Program-made: the position numbers and the translations under genes
The notes under the pieces: model-generated
The model's input: only the letters and a program-made list of their open reading frames with translations
What the model was told of the DNA's origin: nothing
Databases searched by the model: none
NCBI GenBank assembly: GCA_964526035.1
Contig: CAZGKE010000015.1
Coordinates: forward strand, 1 to 39,142
From: DAOMOD01 sp964526035
Lineage (GTDB): Bacteria; Pseudomonadota; Gammaproteobacteria; Xanthomonadales; BPKI01
Length of the DNA: 39,142 bases
Direction: 5' to 3'
In this document: in pieces, positions 38,387 through 39,142 of the stretch
How the letters are laid out: every line of letters starts with the position of its first letter
Position numbering within the stretch: the first letter of the stretch is position 1

Positions 38387-39031
38387 TCAGTCGGGCTCCG
38401 GATTGGCTGCACGTGGTGATGTAGGTTCACAGCGTGGAGTCTGGCCCGGCGAGCGCGGCATGCGCCAGCCCTCGGCCTCGATCAACAGGGTCACCTCGTC
38501 GCCCACCCGCGGCAGCAGGGCGGTCATGCCGAAGTCGGAGCGTTGGATGGTGGCGGTGGCCGAGAAGCCGGCGGCATAGCGGCCGGCGGCGATGTTCTGG
38601 CCGGCCTTGTTGAGGGTGACTTGAAGCATGACCGGTGCGCTTGCGCCGCGCAGGGTGAGCTGGCCGTGGATTCGCGCGCGCTGTTCGTCTATGGCTTCGA
38701 CGGTGGTGCTGTGGAAGCTGATGTCGGGGTGGCTGTCGCTTTCGAAGAAGTCCTTGCGGCGCATGCGTTGATCCCATTCGTCGTCGCCGAAGCCGATGCG
38801 CGCGGCCGGGAGCTTGGCGACCACGCAGGCCACCGACCAGTCCCCGGGTTCGAACACGAAATGGCCTTCGGCGCCATAGGCGCGGCCGGAGGATTTCGAG
38901 AAGCCGAGATGGTCGACGAAGAAGGTGATCTGGGTGTGTACCGGGTCGATTTCGTACATCCAGCCGCGCGCCTGCGCAGCCGCGGGCAACAGGGACAGGA
39001 GGATGAGGGTGATGGTGAGGCGGGAAGCCAT
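38387..39031 (-). CDS. YceI-family exported protein (first of pair)
   Basis: A 214-residue periplasmic YceI protein. A signal peptide covers residues 1-22 (MASRLTITLILLSLLPAAAQ followed by AR). YEIDPVHTQITFFVDHLGFSKSSGRAYGAEG is the classic YceI N-terminus, RRKDFFESDSHPDISFHSTTVE and LTLRGASAPVMLQVTL are the central signatures, and SATATIQRSDFGMTALLPRVGDEVTLLIEAEG closes the barrel. A proline-rich tail of about 20 residues follows. It heads the three-gene operon, two bases before the cytochrome start. Confidence 0.92.
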   Translation of the reverse strand: MASRLTITLILLSLLPAAAQARGWMYEIDPVHTQITFFVDHLGFSKSSGRAYGAEGHFVFEPGDWSVACVVAKLPAARIGFGDDEWDQRMRRKDFFESDSHPDISFHSTTVEAIDEQRARIHGQLTLRGASAPVMLQVTLNKAGQNIAAGRYAAGFSATATIQRSDFGMTALLPRVGDEVTLLIEAEGWRMPRSPGQTPRCEPTSPRAANPEPD

Positions 39032-39142
39032 GGGCGGAGTTTCACATGGTTGCGCTGAGATGGACGTGAACGGGGGATGGGGGGTCGCGGAGTTTGCGGG
39101 GGAGGGTGTTTGGGGCTGGAATAGTACTGGGGGGAAAGGTGG
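39032..39142. other. Unannotated end of window
   Basis: 111 bases upstream of the YceI gene that should hold its promoter. A G-rich stretch (GGGGGATGGGGGGTCG) is visible at about 39074-39089, but no clear -10/-35 and no gene. Confidence 0.4.

Overview
The window looks like one scaffold of a high-GC gammaproteobacterium, most likely Lysobacterales (Xanthomonadales) or a close uncultured relative. Support: a fused RlmK/RlmL rRNA methyltransferase of about 706 residues, the order queA-tgt-yajC-secD-secF, and many short palindromic repeats including the GTAGGAGCGGC-type element common in that order. This placement is inference from gene content; no rRNA or marker tree was available. A run of exactly 100 N at 31198-31297 is an assembly gap, so this is draft or metagenome sequence. 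I saw no rRNA, tRNA, CRISPR array, phage or insertion sequence; the content is mostly core chromosome with repeat-rich intergenic spaces.

Layout. 1-5.6 kb: a YdeI-like protein, two crotonase-fold enzymes (one with both hydratase glutamates, one of the enoyl-CoA isomerase type), an exported FKBP-type prolyl isomerase, a tight operon of DUF1289 protein, NudL-type Nudix hydrolase and mercaptopyruvate sulfurtransferase, and a PCu(A)C copper chaperone. 5.6-10.9 kb (minus strand): a five-gene operon of a TVP38-type membrane domain fused to a mercuric-reductase-like flavoprotein, a DUF3047 exported protein, the radical SAM protein ArsS and its two partner glycosyltransferases. 11.2-14.1 kb: an AMP-forming acyl-CoA ligase, an AmpD-type amidase and a small alpha/beta hydrolase. 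14.1-21.9 kb: rlmKL, queA, tgt, yajC, secD, secF. 22.0-30.0 kb: an ExoD-family membrane protein facing a ten-gene, fully overlapping Mrp/Mbh-like cation/proton antiporter operon.

30.3-39.1 kb: smaller accessory and housekeeping genes: an alkyltransferase-like DNA repair protein, a gap-truncated rhomboid protease, ThpR, a beta-CASP metallo-beta-lactamase protein, hotdog, YjbR, VOC and DUF1697 proteins, two unrecognised conserved-looking proteins, and a YceI-cytochrome b561-YceI operon.

The most interesting points are (i) the antiporter operon, whose order E-F-G-(MbhD/E-like)-B-C-D follows the archaeal Mbh membrane module and which adds two more NuoL/M-like subunits, one with the central lysine replaced by asparagine; (ii) the ArsS operon with its membrane-flavoprotein fusion; and (iii) at least nine different repeat or palindrome families in 39 kb, several of which overlap stop codons or gene starts. 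None is proven to be a new system from sequence alone.
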